This document shows positions 21,232-32,064 of a DNA stretch of 64,000 nt, piece after piece; position 1 is the first letter of the stretch; each line of letters starts with the position of its first letter. Below the pieces are notes generated by a model that was not told the origin of the DNA, searched no databases, and saw only the letters and a program-made list of their open reading frames with translations. The stretch lies in the NCBI GenBank assembly GCA_013368315.1, contig JAACJM010000024.1, positions 620,001-684,000 of the forward strand, given 5' to 3'. The position numbers were made by a program, and so were the translations under genes. The stretch comes from Tetrapyrgos nigripes. Its lineage: Eukaryota; Basidiomycota; Agaricomycetes; Agaricales; Campanellaceae.

Positions 21232-24200
21232 TCAGAGTAGGTTGGGTAGTCTTAATATGTTTGGTTGATACAAAGACTTCAGAACTGATAGGGATATCCG
21301 GTCAGCTTGAACCTTATAACATTGCTGAGCTTCCTGGATCTCATCCCTCAAGATTGACGATGAAATGCTGGGCATGCTCAGAAGTGAGGTTGTAGTCCGG
21401 ATGTACTGTAAGGTTTGGATGGAAACCCTTGTTTGCAAAGAAAGGGGTGATTCTGGTGGAAGCATTGAGAGTGTTGTTGTAAGCAAACTTGGCAATGGGA
21501 AGCAGGGAAGACCACTTGTCCTGTTGGTAGGAACAATAGATTCAGATGTACTGCTTGAGTGTTTGGTTGTTACGCTCAGTCTGTCCATCAGCTTCCAGGT
21601 GATAACCTGAAGTGAAATGAAGTTCCATGTCTAAGGCTTTGCCTAAGGACCAGAAGAAATGGGAAACGAATTTGGAACCACAGTCAGAAGTGACATGGTT
21701 AGGAACACCATGTTTGGAGAAAACATGAAGAACAAAGAGTTCTGTGAGTTGTTCCGAGGTGATAGTATCATGGGTAGGAATGAAAATTCCCTGTTTGGAT
21801 GCTCGGTCCACAATTACCAGGATTGCTGTGTATCCATTGGAATCTGGTAATTGTTTGATAAAATCCATGAAAATTGAATCCCAGGGACAGACTGGAACGG
21901 GAAGGGGTTTGAGCAGACTGTAGGGGTGATGTCATTGAGGCTTGTTGCGACCACAAACCGTGCAGGAAGACACATAGTCCCGGATGAATTCCCATATCTT
22001 TGGCCAAGTGTAATGCTGTTGGATAAGATTGAGAGTCCGGTTCTGTCTGGAGTGTCCCACAAGTGGGTGGTCGTGGTGCTGACACAATACTTGAAGGTGG
22101 AGGTCAGAACCCGCAGGAACAAATATCCTGTCATCTAAGCGTAGAAGTCCTGAGTCATCTAGTTTCCATTGGGATACATCCAGATCCTGAGCAAGCTTAA
22201 GACCAGCTTGTGATTCCAGATCAGAAGCATAGGATTCCCGAATAGTGGAATGGAGTTGCTCAATATCCATGATAACTGATGCACAGAGTGTAGGACCTTC
22301 CAGGAAAGAGGCTTGGAGCGAGTCAGAAAGCTGTTTGTGAGTAAAAACTGGATGGAAATTCTGTGGATTGACCTCATTGTAGCCACTATCCCCCTCTTTT
22401 GGGTAGACATCCCACTGTCTAGTAAGAGAATCTGGTTTGGCACCCAATTTACCCAGTTGGAACCGAATAATGAGATTGAATCCGGAAAGGTACTCGGACC
22501 ACCGTACTTGATGTTGAGTAAGAATTTTGGTGGTTGAAAAATATTCTAAATTCTTGTGATCTGTGACGACATCAATAAGGGATCCAGAGCCTTCCAGGTA
22601 ATGCCACCAAATACGGAATGCTTCAAAGATTGTGAGCAATTCCTTATTGTGGACGTCGTAATTGAGTTCAGCAGCATGGAGGGTGTAGGAATGGAACACA
22701 ATGGGATGGATTTCACTGGAATCATACTGGAGGGAGAGGATAGCTGTGATAGTGTAGTCAGAAACATCGGTTTCAATGATAATCTGCTGGTTTGGTACCC
22801 AATGACCAAGGACCAGAGTGGAAGTGAAAGCGTGCTTAAAGTATTCAAAGGATTGTTGGCATGCTGGCATCCATTCCCATGGAGTAGCTTTTCAGGTAAG
22901 ATGGGTGAGGGGTATGACAATATCGGAATAATTATAAATGAACCACTGTAAAAATTACAGAATCTGAGGAAAGACTGTATATCCCAGACTTTCCGAGGAA
23001 CGGGCCAGTCCAGAATAGTGCAGATTTTAGCGGTATCCATCATAAGACCCTCAGGAGAGAGAATGTAGCCTAGGTACTCCACAGTATCAACAGAAAAGAA
23101 GCATTTTTCGGGATCGACAAAGAGTCCGTGCTTGTGGAGCCAGCAGAACACTTCGCAGACATGCTTCCAGTGATCTTCCTCATTTTCTGAGTAAATCAAG
23201 ATGTCGTTCAGATATACTATGATGGTAACGCTGAGGAGATCTTTGAATATATCATTGATAAAGCGCTGGAAAGCGGTGGGAGCATTACTGAGACTGAAAG
23301 GCATGACTTTCCATTTGAAGGAACCATAGCGGGTCTGGAAAGCTGTTTTCCATTCGTCTCCTTTGGTGATGTGGACCAAGTGGTAAGTGTGACATAAGTC
23401 CAGCTTGGTATAGATCTTTGCATGCCTAGGAGTGTCTAAAAGCTCGGAAATGAATGGAAGCAGGTACCTATCCTTCTTTGTGATAGCATTGAGGCCACGG
23501 AAGTCAATGCAGAGCTGAAGCTCTCCATTTTTCTTTTTCACAAAGAGGACCAGAGCCGCGAAGGAAGACGACAAGGGTTTGATAAAACCCATGGCAAGAT
23601 GTTTGTTGATGAATTTTCGTAATTCTCCTAGTTCCCGATCGGATACCAGATAAATCCAGGCAACTGGTGGAGGTGCACCATCAACCAAATCGATTTTGAG
23701 ATCGTGGGGACAATGCAGAGCCAGTTTATCCAAGAGTCCTTTGTCAAAAACATTGGAAAAGTCAGCTAGATACTCGGGAGCCTTCAGCTCAGGCTTGGAT
23801 TCCGAGTTTGATGTGGAGGCGGCCTGAGCCTGAACCTCAGGTTCTGGATTGAGTTGGAGAACCATTGGATCCAGCTGATCTTGTTTACAACAGTGATGGA
23901 AAGCTGCTGCTCTGATGATAGTGATATGGGTGTCATCAACAGAAGAAGCCATTTGCGTGACAGAAGGATAGGAATATATGGGTTCATTCAGCCAGAGAGG
24001 TTTCTTGGAGCAAGTGGATGGCTTTGAAGCTGGAAGTGGTGTTGAAACTGTGGGACCCGGGTCAGCGACAGGTGGCAACACACAGGGTCCAGAGCTCAGG
24101 GAGACAGCAACCAGTTCAGGCCTGCAGAATGCGATGTTTCCTTTTGCCCAGTCAACCAACAGGTTGTAGCGGGAAAGAAAATTATATCCTGGGACTCCCT

Positions 24201-24581
24201 TACAAGTTGAGTCAAGATTAGTGATGTAAAAGTCAAGGGAAACTTGCTCCCCCATTGGAAAGTACATGGAAACAGAGCATACTTTATTAATTGTATACGG
24301 GACAGAACCATCAAGCAAATGTAGACAAACAGGAGAAATGGGAATGGTAGGCAGGGAATGTTCAGAAACATATAGGGAATCAATAAAACAATCTGATGAA
24401 CCAGAGTCCAAAAGTGACAGAAAAGAAAGAAAAATGTTCGGATTGTTAGTAAGACATATTTTCAATAGAAGCGTAAGGGATTTAACGGAAAGAGCAGCGG
24501 CGTTGAGAGTGATCTCTTGTATGGCATGATCCTGGTCAATGCAACTCCGATCTTGTGCTGAGGTATCAGAGCTGCAGACTA
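21232..24581 (-). pseudogene. gypsy A Pol: protease, RT, RNase H, integrase (inactivated)
   Basis: Pol begins in the -1 frame at the gag end. Order: protease (SLLDSGSSDCFID, about 24400), RT from about 23750 (VAWIYLVSD, LCIDFRGLNAITKKD, QRFINDIF), a catalytic box that reads YLND instead of YLDD (23203-23214), RNase H (IETDVSDYTITAI, DHKNLEYFSTT), integrase HHCC finger (HHDHPLVGHS..CTVC) and core (MDFIKQLP, SDCGSKF, ADGQTERNNQ). A one-base frame break near 22955, a TGA near 22890, a TGA in the integrase near 21540 and a further frame break near 21340 all disable it. No chromodomain was seen before the antisense gene. Confidence 0.88.
23206..23208 (-). other. RT catalytic Asp to Asn in gypsy A
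   Basis: The YxDD box reads Tyr-Leu-Asn-Asp; GAC to AAC is a G-to-A transition. The first Asp of this box binds catalytic metal in reverse transcriptases, so the enzyme would be dead even without the stops. Confidence 0.85.
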
Positions 24582-26030
24582 TTTTGGGGACTGCTCAGTG
24601 TTACCCATGTTGTTAGAGGTGGAAGCTGCTTGGCTGCAAGCTTTGTTAGCTGCCTTACATTTGTTACAGTCGTCCATGGAATGCTTTCCACCACAGAACA
24701 TACATAAATTCTTCTGTTTGCAGTGGTCCTTCTCAACCTGAGAGAGTTTCCCGTCCTTCCTGAGCTTGTTAGCCCAGGGTTTCGGATTCTGCCTGGAAGA
24801 GGTCGAAGATGACGATTGAGAGTTGTTGGAGGACAATGGGTTGGAGTTGGAATTCAAATTGGACTTAGATTTCCCAGATTTGTTAGGCTTTCCAGAAGAG
24901 CCTAAAGATTTTCCAGATCCATCATTTCCACCTGAGCCCTTTCTGTCACTGTTACCCTTGCCCCCAGTTCCTGCTTCTTGCTTCTTTTTGGCTTGACGAT
25001 GCCAGTAATCGGAATCGATGTGGAAGACTTGGGCTTTAAGACAGAAGAATTGTTCCTCCTCGGAGACGAGGGAAAGAGCATCCTTGATGCAGGGAGCTAA
25101 ACCCTTCTTGAAGAACACAAGTTGCTGGAAGCGGACACAATACTTTGTGGCCTGATTGGAATCCTTCATATGAAGGTTTTCCAGTCGGTCCTCAGCATCT
25201 CTGACCTCATCATAAACCCCGAAATTATCTTTCAACTCCTTGATGAAAATAGTGAAGTCTAGGGTTCAAGGAGCGGGATCCTCAGGATCCAGGTTGAGGA
25301 TATCTGGCTCGAAAAATTCAAGCATGGTGCCAGAGAGATAGGAAAGTGTGAAGCTGATTTTAGTGGCATTGGTGGAATATGCATGGGGACAATTCTGGAG
25401 GTTGATTTGGACTTGGATGAGGAAAGGATGGAGCTTCTTTGGATCAGATCCGTCAAAGGTATCGGGCTTCTTGACATCAGTTTTCTCGCTTGATCCAGGT
25501 GCAAGCCTTCTGAGAACGTTGTTGAAGCTCTGGAGCACAGTAATAAATTGTGCTCGCTCCTCATCAGAATCAGAATCATTGTCATCACCATCACCACCAC
25601 CATTGGGATCATTCAGATCTCCACCACCCCCACCTCCTCCACCATCCCCACTACTGTCATCGTCATCCTGACCCTTTCTGTGCTGACTAGGTCCAGCATG
25701 GAAATCATCATCAGGATCCTGGGGCAGAGGCACAGGCAGAGCATGGGATGAACCTTGATTGGTTTGGATGTTGGTGTGAGTATGAGTCTGGGTTTGGGTC
25801 ATTGTACCTGAATCAACTGGAATGTCAGGATCCCAGTTGTCTAGGAAATCCTTGAAAGGACTGGAACGAGATTTGCTAGGACTCGGATGAGCAAAGATGC
25901 TACTGGAGCACCTATGCTGATGAATTTGGACATTTCGGAAGATTGTGGAGAAGTATGGTTTTTTGAACAGAGATTCCAGAACAGATAGTTTGGATTTGGG
26001 AGAGGGTGTGCATTGAGACCTTTGAGACAT
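24579..26030 (-). pseudogene. gypsy A Gag with CCHC knuckle (nonsense mutation and deletion)
   Basis: ATG at 26028-26030. Ser/Pro-rich N-terminus, a Gly/Asp-rich stretch, the Gag fold (KPDTFDGSDPKKLHPF, MLEFFEPDIL), then a TGA at about 25266 where the copy at 6166-7300 has TGG. Beyond the stop the frame continues (NFGVYDEVRDAEDRLENL) with an in-frame loss of about 13 residues before FFKKGLAP, then Ser/Asn/Lys-rich linkers and a zinc knuckle CMFCGGKHSMDDC near 24700. It ends at a TAG at 24579-24581, directly after a slippery heptamer. Confidence 0.88.
24582..24588 (-). promoter_or_regulatory. -1 ribosomal frameshift heptamer at gag-pol junction of gypsy A
   Basis: In element sense C CCA AAA followed at once by the gag stop TAG. 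This fits the X XXY YYZ rule with zero-frame codons CCA and AAA. Pol is open in the -1 frame across it. Confidence 0.75.
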
Positions 26031-26053
26031 AATAGACAACTCAGAGATGAAAA

Positions 26054-26064
26054 GTCTAAAATAC
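26054..26064 (-). promoter_or_regulatory. primer-binding site of gypsy A, self-complementary
   Basis: In element sense GTATTTTAGACTT starts directly at the LTR border (26064). ATTTTAGACTT is the exact reverse complement of AAGTCTAAAAT in the LTR (plus-strand ATTTTAGACTT at 26308-26318). The leader is only 34 bases, so this is the only candidate primer site. Confidence 0.6.
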
Positions 26065-26692
26065 TGTTAAGTCCAGGCAGATCCTAGTACTAGGAAACAC
26101 TATGGACCTGGGTGGAGGTCTATGGGAAAGAATGGAACGATAATAGATCCACAGGCAGAACCAGACAGGAAGAGGATAGACTGGAAGAGGGAGGATCCAG
26201 TCAGAAAGACTGGGAAGTCAAGATGGAAGGTTAATGGCACTATTGGTACCACCTTGCTAGTTGTCTAATTGGAATCAATCGGAAAAGATAGGAGACCAGC
26301 TAAATTGATTTTAGACTTAAGCTATCTACTACAAAGTTGCTAGCTTAAGTACTATATCGGAAGTAAACAGAATGAGATAGGGAACTATCGGAAATGAATA
26401 TGGAAACTACTGGAAAAGGTAAAGACAGAGGGAAATGCTCAATTTGCTATCATCACGTGGAAACCCTTTGGAAAGAAAAGGAAGGGGAGCACAAGGTGCT
26501 ACAAGATAGAAGTATGAATGTGAGCTGTCCAGTTAGTATCTGATATGAGTTGGATAGGATCCGATGGGAATTGTAAACTAAACGGATTTGTGGCAACTCA
26601 GAAATGAATCGGAAATGAAATGGAATGAAAGGGGAGATTTGGAAAGGAGTTGGAAGCATCGGAAAGAGTTATGGAAAGGCATAGGCTTTACA
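26065..26692 (-). repeat. 5' LTR of gypsy A
   Basis: 628 bp, TG...CA. In element sense it has an inverted repeat ACTTAAGCTA...TAGCTTAAGT that ends at the sequence matching the primer site. Confidence 0.93.
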
Positions 26693-26876
26693 CTATCTAT
26701 CTCTCCATTCTCAATTGATCTCGTCTTTGTGTGTAACTTGGGTAGTTTGTTATTAAGTGTATCAACAACCTTGACACCCTGTCCTGACACCTGGTTCCCT
26801 ATCTTGACCTCTTCATCATTGGGACCAGGTGTGTATCTCCCTTTTCATTACTTTTACCTTTACTGATGGGCACTGT

Positions 26877-26962
26877 AGTTCCAGTACTTATTGCTGTCTG
26901 TTAGGTATTTTATACATTCTTTGTCGTTGGGACCAGTTCCAGTACTTATTGCTGTCTGTTAG
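26877..26962 (+). repeat. 28-bp direct repeat in D LTR
   Basis: AGTTCCAGTACTTATTGCTG and the following CTGTTAG occur at 26877-26904 and again at 26935-26962, a 58-bp offset. It is a local tandem duplication within the D LTR. Confidence 0.75.
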
Positions 26963-28269
26963 TCAAGTCGAGCATGTAGCTCCTTGTTATTGCTATCTAG
27001 GTGCTTACCTCTTTGTGACATTAGGTCGAGATCTCTTACTGCACTGGCAGCCTCTGTATAGGTCATCCTTGCAGGAACTGTTCCCACCACATCTGGGTGA
27101 TATGTTGCACCATCCTCTGTCTCTGAGTCCTCTGCATCTGCATCTGCATCCCTGCCTCCAGCCACATCACCCCAGCTCTCTCCTGAACCTGATCTTGACT
27201 GTTCAAGCTACCTGCACAGCTTTGACATCCATGATCACACTGACTGCCACTGCCACCCTCACAAAGAGTACTGGGACTGTGAAACCCAGCCTTGTCCACA
27301 CACCTACAACAATCCACTTCCTAGTCTTGCACTCTTTGCAGATAGGTCAGGAGACAGCCATATTGTTATCCCAACCCGCTGTACCTTCTGTCCCATCTTC
27401 ACTTCTGCCTTTGCCTCCTCTAGTCCTCCATCTGTGCCAACATCACCTCTGCCTCCAGCATCCCCTATTCCATCTTCAGCCATACCAACAGCCTGTCCCA
27501 GTCCCACACTTGCACCCAATCCATCTCCTCTTCCTGTGTCACCAGCCCCACTCAGTCCCATTGCCTCCCCAAACACTGACATCAACTGCCCTTGAAAACC
27601 TCCTTCAGGCTCTGGTCACAAACCAGAACCAACTGCAACAGGCAATCACCAATCTGGTCAATAGACCTACCCATGAATTCTCAGACAAAACTGCCAAACC
27701 AGCCCTATTCAAAGGTGAACCAGCTAAACTCAACTCATTCTGGGCTGGAGAACAGAAACAGCTCAAACTTGATAATGGGAAACTTGACCCACGGAAGTGC
27801 ATTGCTGAAGCACTCCTTATGATGGAGGGACCTGCTGCAGAATGGGCTGCAGAGTACGCTTGTCACACCAGCAGAGTCCAAGCTCTTTCCCTGGGAAGGG
27901 AACTGGGACAATTTCACCCATGCACTAAAGGTTTGGTTCAGGGTAGCAAACAAGTAGCAGCTGGCCAAGAACAAGCTCAAGGCATTGAAGCAGGGAGATA
28001 AAACAGTTGTAGAGTTCTCTCATATTTTCAAGATGTGGGTGGAGAAGATTGGGTTTTCAGATCAGGACCTCCATTACAAGTTCTGGAAGCGCCTTCATAA
28101 GGACCTATTGTTCCCATTGGCAAATGTGGAGCTAGGACAGAAGGAGGCCCCTAAAACCTGGATGAGTTGATCAACTGAGCACTTCACATGGAACAGACCC
28201 TAGCAGAATTCATAGGAAAGCCTGTCACTGGCCCTACCCCATCCACTGTGGCTGCAGCTTAGGATGTAC

Positions 28270-28450
28270 TGTAACCAAAACTAGGATGAAAGTCAAAAAT
28301 CAACCTAGTTTGAACTCACCTAGGTTGATGCGTTTGCACCAACTTTCGTTGGTTGATAATCAACCTATCCTACCATCTAAAATTAGGTTGAAAACTATGA
28401 TACTATTCTTCGGAAATTTACAAGTTTAGTATCAACCAAAAAAAGAAGGA
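28270..28450. repeat. left subterminal repeats of the CACTA element
   Basis: At least five copies of ATCAACCTA / TAGGTTGAT or near variants in both orientations. In plant CACTA elements such subterminal repeats are the binding sites for TnpA-like proteins. Confidence 0.7.
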
Positions 28451-28519
28451 CAAAATAACAAGGTAGATATGAAGCCTTCCGAGCTTGACATTACCACTGT
28501 GTAGACAACTATGAGTGCA

Positions 28520-31500
28520 CTACTGGTCTCCGGCGTCTGATCCTTCTTCTCCAATAGTGTCAGCCAAAGCTCCGTTCCGATCAATTATAACCCATTTTTC
28601 CTGTACATCAGGCACTCGTCCGACTAAACACTCCAACGTCTCAACATCCAGGACATCAAGTGCACTCATCCGGGAGTAGAGATGCATATTAAGCCCATGA
28701 AAGTTGTCAGTTGATGTGTCATGAATAAGACAGCGCCGGCAGGCGGCAAGAATGTACACTGCTTGCAAAACCTCGTCCTCCCCTACACCCAGTAATCTCC
28801 GTGTCTCCTCGCTCTCGGGTGAGTCAAACTTGACGACAAAAAGGTGTTCCAACTGCCCATAGAATGTCTGAAGCTTGAACTTGGGTTTCATTTTTTTCCG
28901 CCGTTCGTATATGTCGACATACATTGAATACTGACCACACGTTGATCGGAATATAAGTATTATGTGCCATGGCATGCAGAGCAAGAAGAAAAGAAGCTTA
29001 CCCGTACAAAGGTGGGATCACGGCTATCTTGTGGGGGCTTATACAGAGTGGAGCAACGCATCAGATCCCCTCCCTCTGAGTCAATCCGTTTGACTGCTCC
29101 ATATTCTTCGATGACTGCCGCTCCGAGAGCTTTTCGTATATCTCCAATGTCGCTGCCAAACCGTGTAGAAAAGTTAGGAGCTATGGCGTAGTCGATGAGA
29201 TTTTCTGGTACTGTGTCAAGCTTTGGTGGCAGAAGGTGGTATCTATGATCTAATAGATTCTGAAAGCATTAGGAACACTCCAGGTTACGAGTATACAACG
29301 AACTCACATTCAGTAAAGTTAACAGCACCTCGTTGTAGTCCTGGAGTTCGGCGATGATCTAGTTGCTTTGTGACGTTGTAACATACACCAATTTGAGTAA
29401 GTTGGGCATGCTCAAGGACGTTCCGATCGAGGGAGGCAAAGGGAAAGCGATGGCTCCGAATGTCAGGGGTCAAAGAGCCACAATAACACTCCATGACAAA
29501 AGCCCAGTAACACCACACTGGCCCCATGTCTCGAACGCTTTGGGCAATGTGAAGGAGGGCGTGGATCGTCAATGGACAGGCTGAAACCCTATCTGGATCA
29601 TGCTGGTAATAAATCCTTAAAAACAGACAAATATTGTTAATGCCATGAAGAAAATCAAATAAATGGTCATGTACCTCTCATACTCTTCAACCCACTTCGC
29701 AAAACCTTCTTCTAAGTCATCAATCTCCTCCCTGGATATCTTGTATTGCAAACAGACGTTGATCAGGCGGACAAGCTCCACAAAATGATTATAATACCGA
29801 GGCTTCATAAAGTGTCAGCGGAGAACAACGGGAGCAATGTATAGTGCCCAAAACGACCAACGTTCTGCGTTCATTTCGCTTTTCTTGTTCTGTATGTTGG
29901 GTACTCTGCCACCAAATGCGGAGGGTATAGTGTCACCAGCCTTGGCGGTGTCTGAACCAATTGCTTCCCATACTGTTGGTGCAAACCGATATTCCTCATC
30001 TCCTTCATCCATGCCCTTAAAATCCCCAGTCCAATGAAGTACGAGATTGGGTAGGAGATTCTCGAAAACCATATGCATGAAGTCATAGGGGATTGACATG
30101 GGGAATTCCAGCGAACCGAGAAAGGAAAGCATCGGTGTGCCCTTTATACCATATTTCTTGGCAAAACGGTCAGCTGCAGCCTTTGTTGGTTGGCAGTCAA
30201 CTTCAGCGGCCTGAGACATGAAGTCAGAGGGGTGACGTAATGGAAGGTTGAGAGGATCGTAACGCTTGGTTCTGGATGGGTCCGACTTGACATCAGGATG
30301 TGAAGAGCGGTCGAGTGGTACATAATGGGTAGTACCACTGGGAATAGGAACACCCTCTATCATACACAAACAACAGGGCCATTTTCCATTATGACCTTTC
30401 ATTTTCATCACCATTGACATAGCAGGAATATCACCGAAAACAGTAATGATATGTGCCTGTAAAGGGAACAAAACTGACTCGAGGATGTCAACGGTGGGTA
30501 CATCTCGGTCTGATGCAAGCTGTGACAGCTCTTCCATCAATGGCCATAAGAATGAGTCCCAATTGTGAGGTTTAGTCGGGCCTGGAATGACACCAAGGGA
30601 TAGAATGTGCTCGAGATGACAGCGGACATCAGGTGGGAGATTGTAGTTGATGAGAATGATGGGCCATGCCGTCTTACTCCATTTCTTGAAGGGAGCAAAT
30701 CCATCTGTTGAAAGACCCAACGCCACTTCACGAGGATCTGCAAAGTATTTCCGGTTGTAAGAGGTCTCCCCAACGCGAACAGATTGGTTAAGGAGGTTCT
30801 AGTAGTGCGCTCCGTCAAAGATATCCTCCATGGCATCTGAAGGACTTCTCCTACTACGCTGAGTGCGGTAGTCATCCATTTCCTTGGCCAGATCACGATT
30901 GCCAAAGAGAGCCTGAAGGCGAGGAATGAGTGGAATATAGGTGAAAATTTTCCGGGGTTGTCCAGCGGCATTAAGACGTTTCTCTTTGCAGTACGGGCAC
31001 TGCTGCTTGTCTGCATGGATACCTGAAAAGCAAACACACAAGTTGATACAACAGTGGTACTCGCGAGGGCGGAATCCAGAGAGGAATAGAATTCGACCAC
31101 GTTGTGCATGCAGGTTTGAAAGTGGATCGCCGTCTCGAGGCCCAAATGCGTTTGGAGCAGTCTTGTAGTATTCGTCAGGTGTATGTGATTGGACCTTCCA
31201 AGAATACGCCTTGCATATGGCAAGGTCCAATTCCGCGAGACGATTGGCTAAGACATCACAAAATAAACAACAAAACAAGAAGAAAGAATTACAATGACGC
31301 ACCCAGATTTGCAACATGAACTTCGAAATCCTCCCCCATCTTATCAAAGACAGATAATCCAGCAGCCGCCCACTCAAAAGCATCCCAGTCAAACCCTACC
31401 GGACCCTCCTCGACATCAGAATCTTCTGACAAGAAAGACTTGTCAGAGTCCCAGTATTCACTCTCGGAATCCGAGTTTGGGACAGGCCCCAACTTGAGGT

Positions 31501-31922
31501 AACTCTTCCGGAAAAACCCCTCCTTCCTTCCTTATCATCCGGCTTTGTGGATCTTCACCACACTCGGAGTCATAGATCTCTGCTGGTGGCAGGCTATCCA
31601 ACCAATCCCATAGACCTCCATGGTTTTCCGTAGGTGGACCACTGCTTTGGTGAGCAATACTTGGGGTGTTGTCTAGTATGTTGTCTATATCAGCATCATT
31701 GAGAGGTTCAGGAAGAGGCTGAAGGATTTCGTCTGGAGCTGGTGTGAAAGGAGAGGCTTGCAAAGAGGGTGTGTCCGAGTCCGAAGACTCTGACTGTACC
31801 ATACGAAATGAAGAGGTGGTTTGGGAAGTAGATTGGGGCAAAGTAGAGCATCATCGGTGTTCTCATTCATGTGTACGAGGCATGTTCTTGTTACATAGTA
31901 TACACCAGACTTTGGGAGGCAT
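28520..31922 (-). pseudogene. CACTA Tnp2-type transposase (inactivated)
   Basis: ATG at 31920-31922 with a zinc-finger-like start MPPKVWCILCNKNMPRTHE, then two TGA codons within a few residues. The acidic N-terminal region, a one-base frame break near 31510, and exons with AICKAYSWKVQ and CPYCKEKRLN follow. The core (about 30730-29815) has DGFAPFKKW..AWPIILINYNLPP, GDIPA, CCLCMIEGV and PYDFMHMVFENLLPNL, typical of fungal Tnp2/Transposase_21 proteins, and a later domain reads CPLTIHALLHIA..MGPVWCYWAF. A TAG near 30800 and a TGA near 29817 also interrupt it. The C-terminal exon (28520-28984) is open. The element cannot make a full transposase. Confidence 0.8.
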
Positions 31923-32064
31923 GGTAAAGTTGACGAGTGACAGAAGATAGGCAAAATGGGAATACTAAATGCGGCGATGGAAAATTTACACTTGCAACTT
32001 GTCGTCAGGCAATATACCACATCATCTGACTCTTTCCCTCTCTCCCTCACCACGTATCTCTGCT
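31923..32064. promoter_or_regulatory. shared divergent promoter region in the CACTA element
   Basis: 142 bp separate the transposase ATG (minus) and the partner gene ATG (plus). No clear TATA box was seen; a CT-rich tract (CTCTTTCCCTCTCTCCCTC) precedes the plus-strand start, a common fungal core-promoter feature. Confidence 0.5.

Larger units (their letters stand above)
19190..26692 (-). mobile_element. Ty3/gypsy element A, full length, decayed
   Basis: 7503 bp with the 5-bp duplication CTATC (19185-19189 and 26693-26697). LTRs are at 19190-19822 (633 bp) and 26065-26692 (628 bp); they differ at many sites, so it is older than B and C. In element sense: 5' LTR, 34-base leader, gag, -1 slippery site, pol with several stops and frameshifts and a mutated RT catalytic residue, a gene on the opposite strand, polypurine tract (AAGAGGGGGATAC), 3' LTR. 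It lies inside solo LTR E. Confidence 0.95.
18791..26776 (+). repeat. solo LTR E (B/C family), split by gypsy A
   Basis: Two parts, 18791-19189 and 26693-26776, form a 483-bp LTR with TGTCA...TGACA ends, flanked by CCCTG (18786-18790 and 26777-26781). It is diverged from, but clearly related to, the LTRs of elements B and C (shared AGTTCGTTCA word, GTGTAGAGC and CTTACT words, ACTTGGGT near the end). No internal sequence adjoins it, so it is a solo LTR left by recombination. Gypsy A later inserted inside it. Confidence 0.9.

Noticed and set aside
26829..28001. 390-codon open frame beginning within the D LTR
   Set aside because: Its first 240 codons are a Leu/His/Pro-rich shadow of the Gag N-terminus in another frame; only the part after about 27580 reads as Gag.
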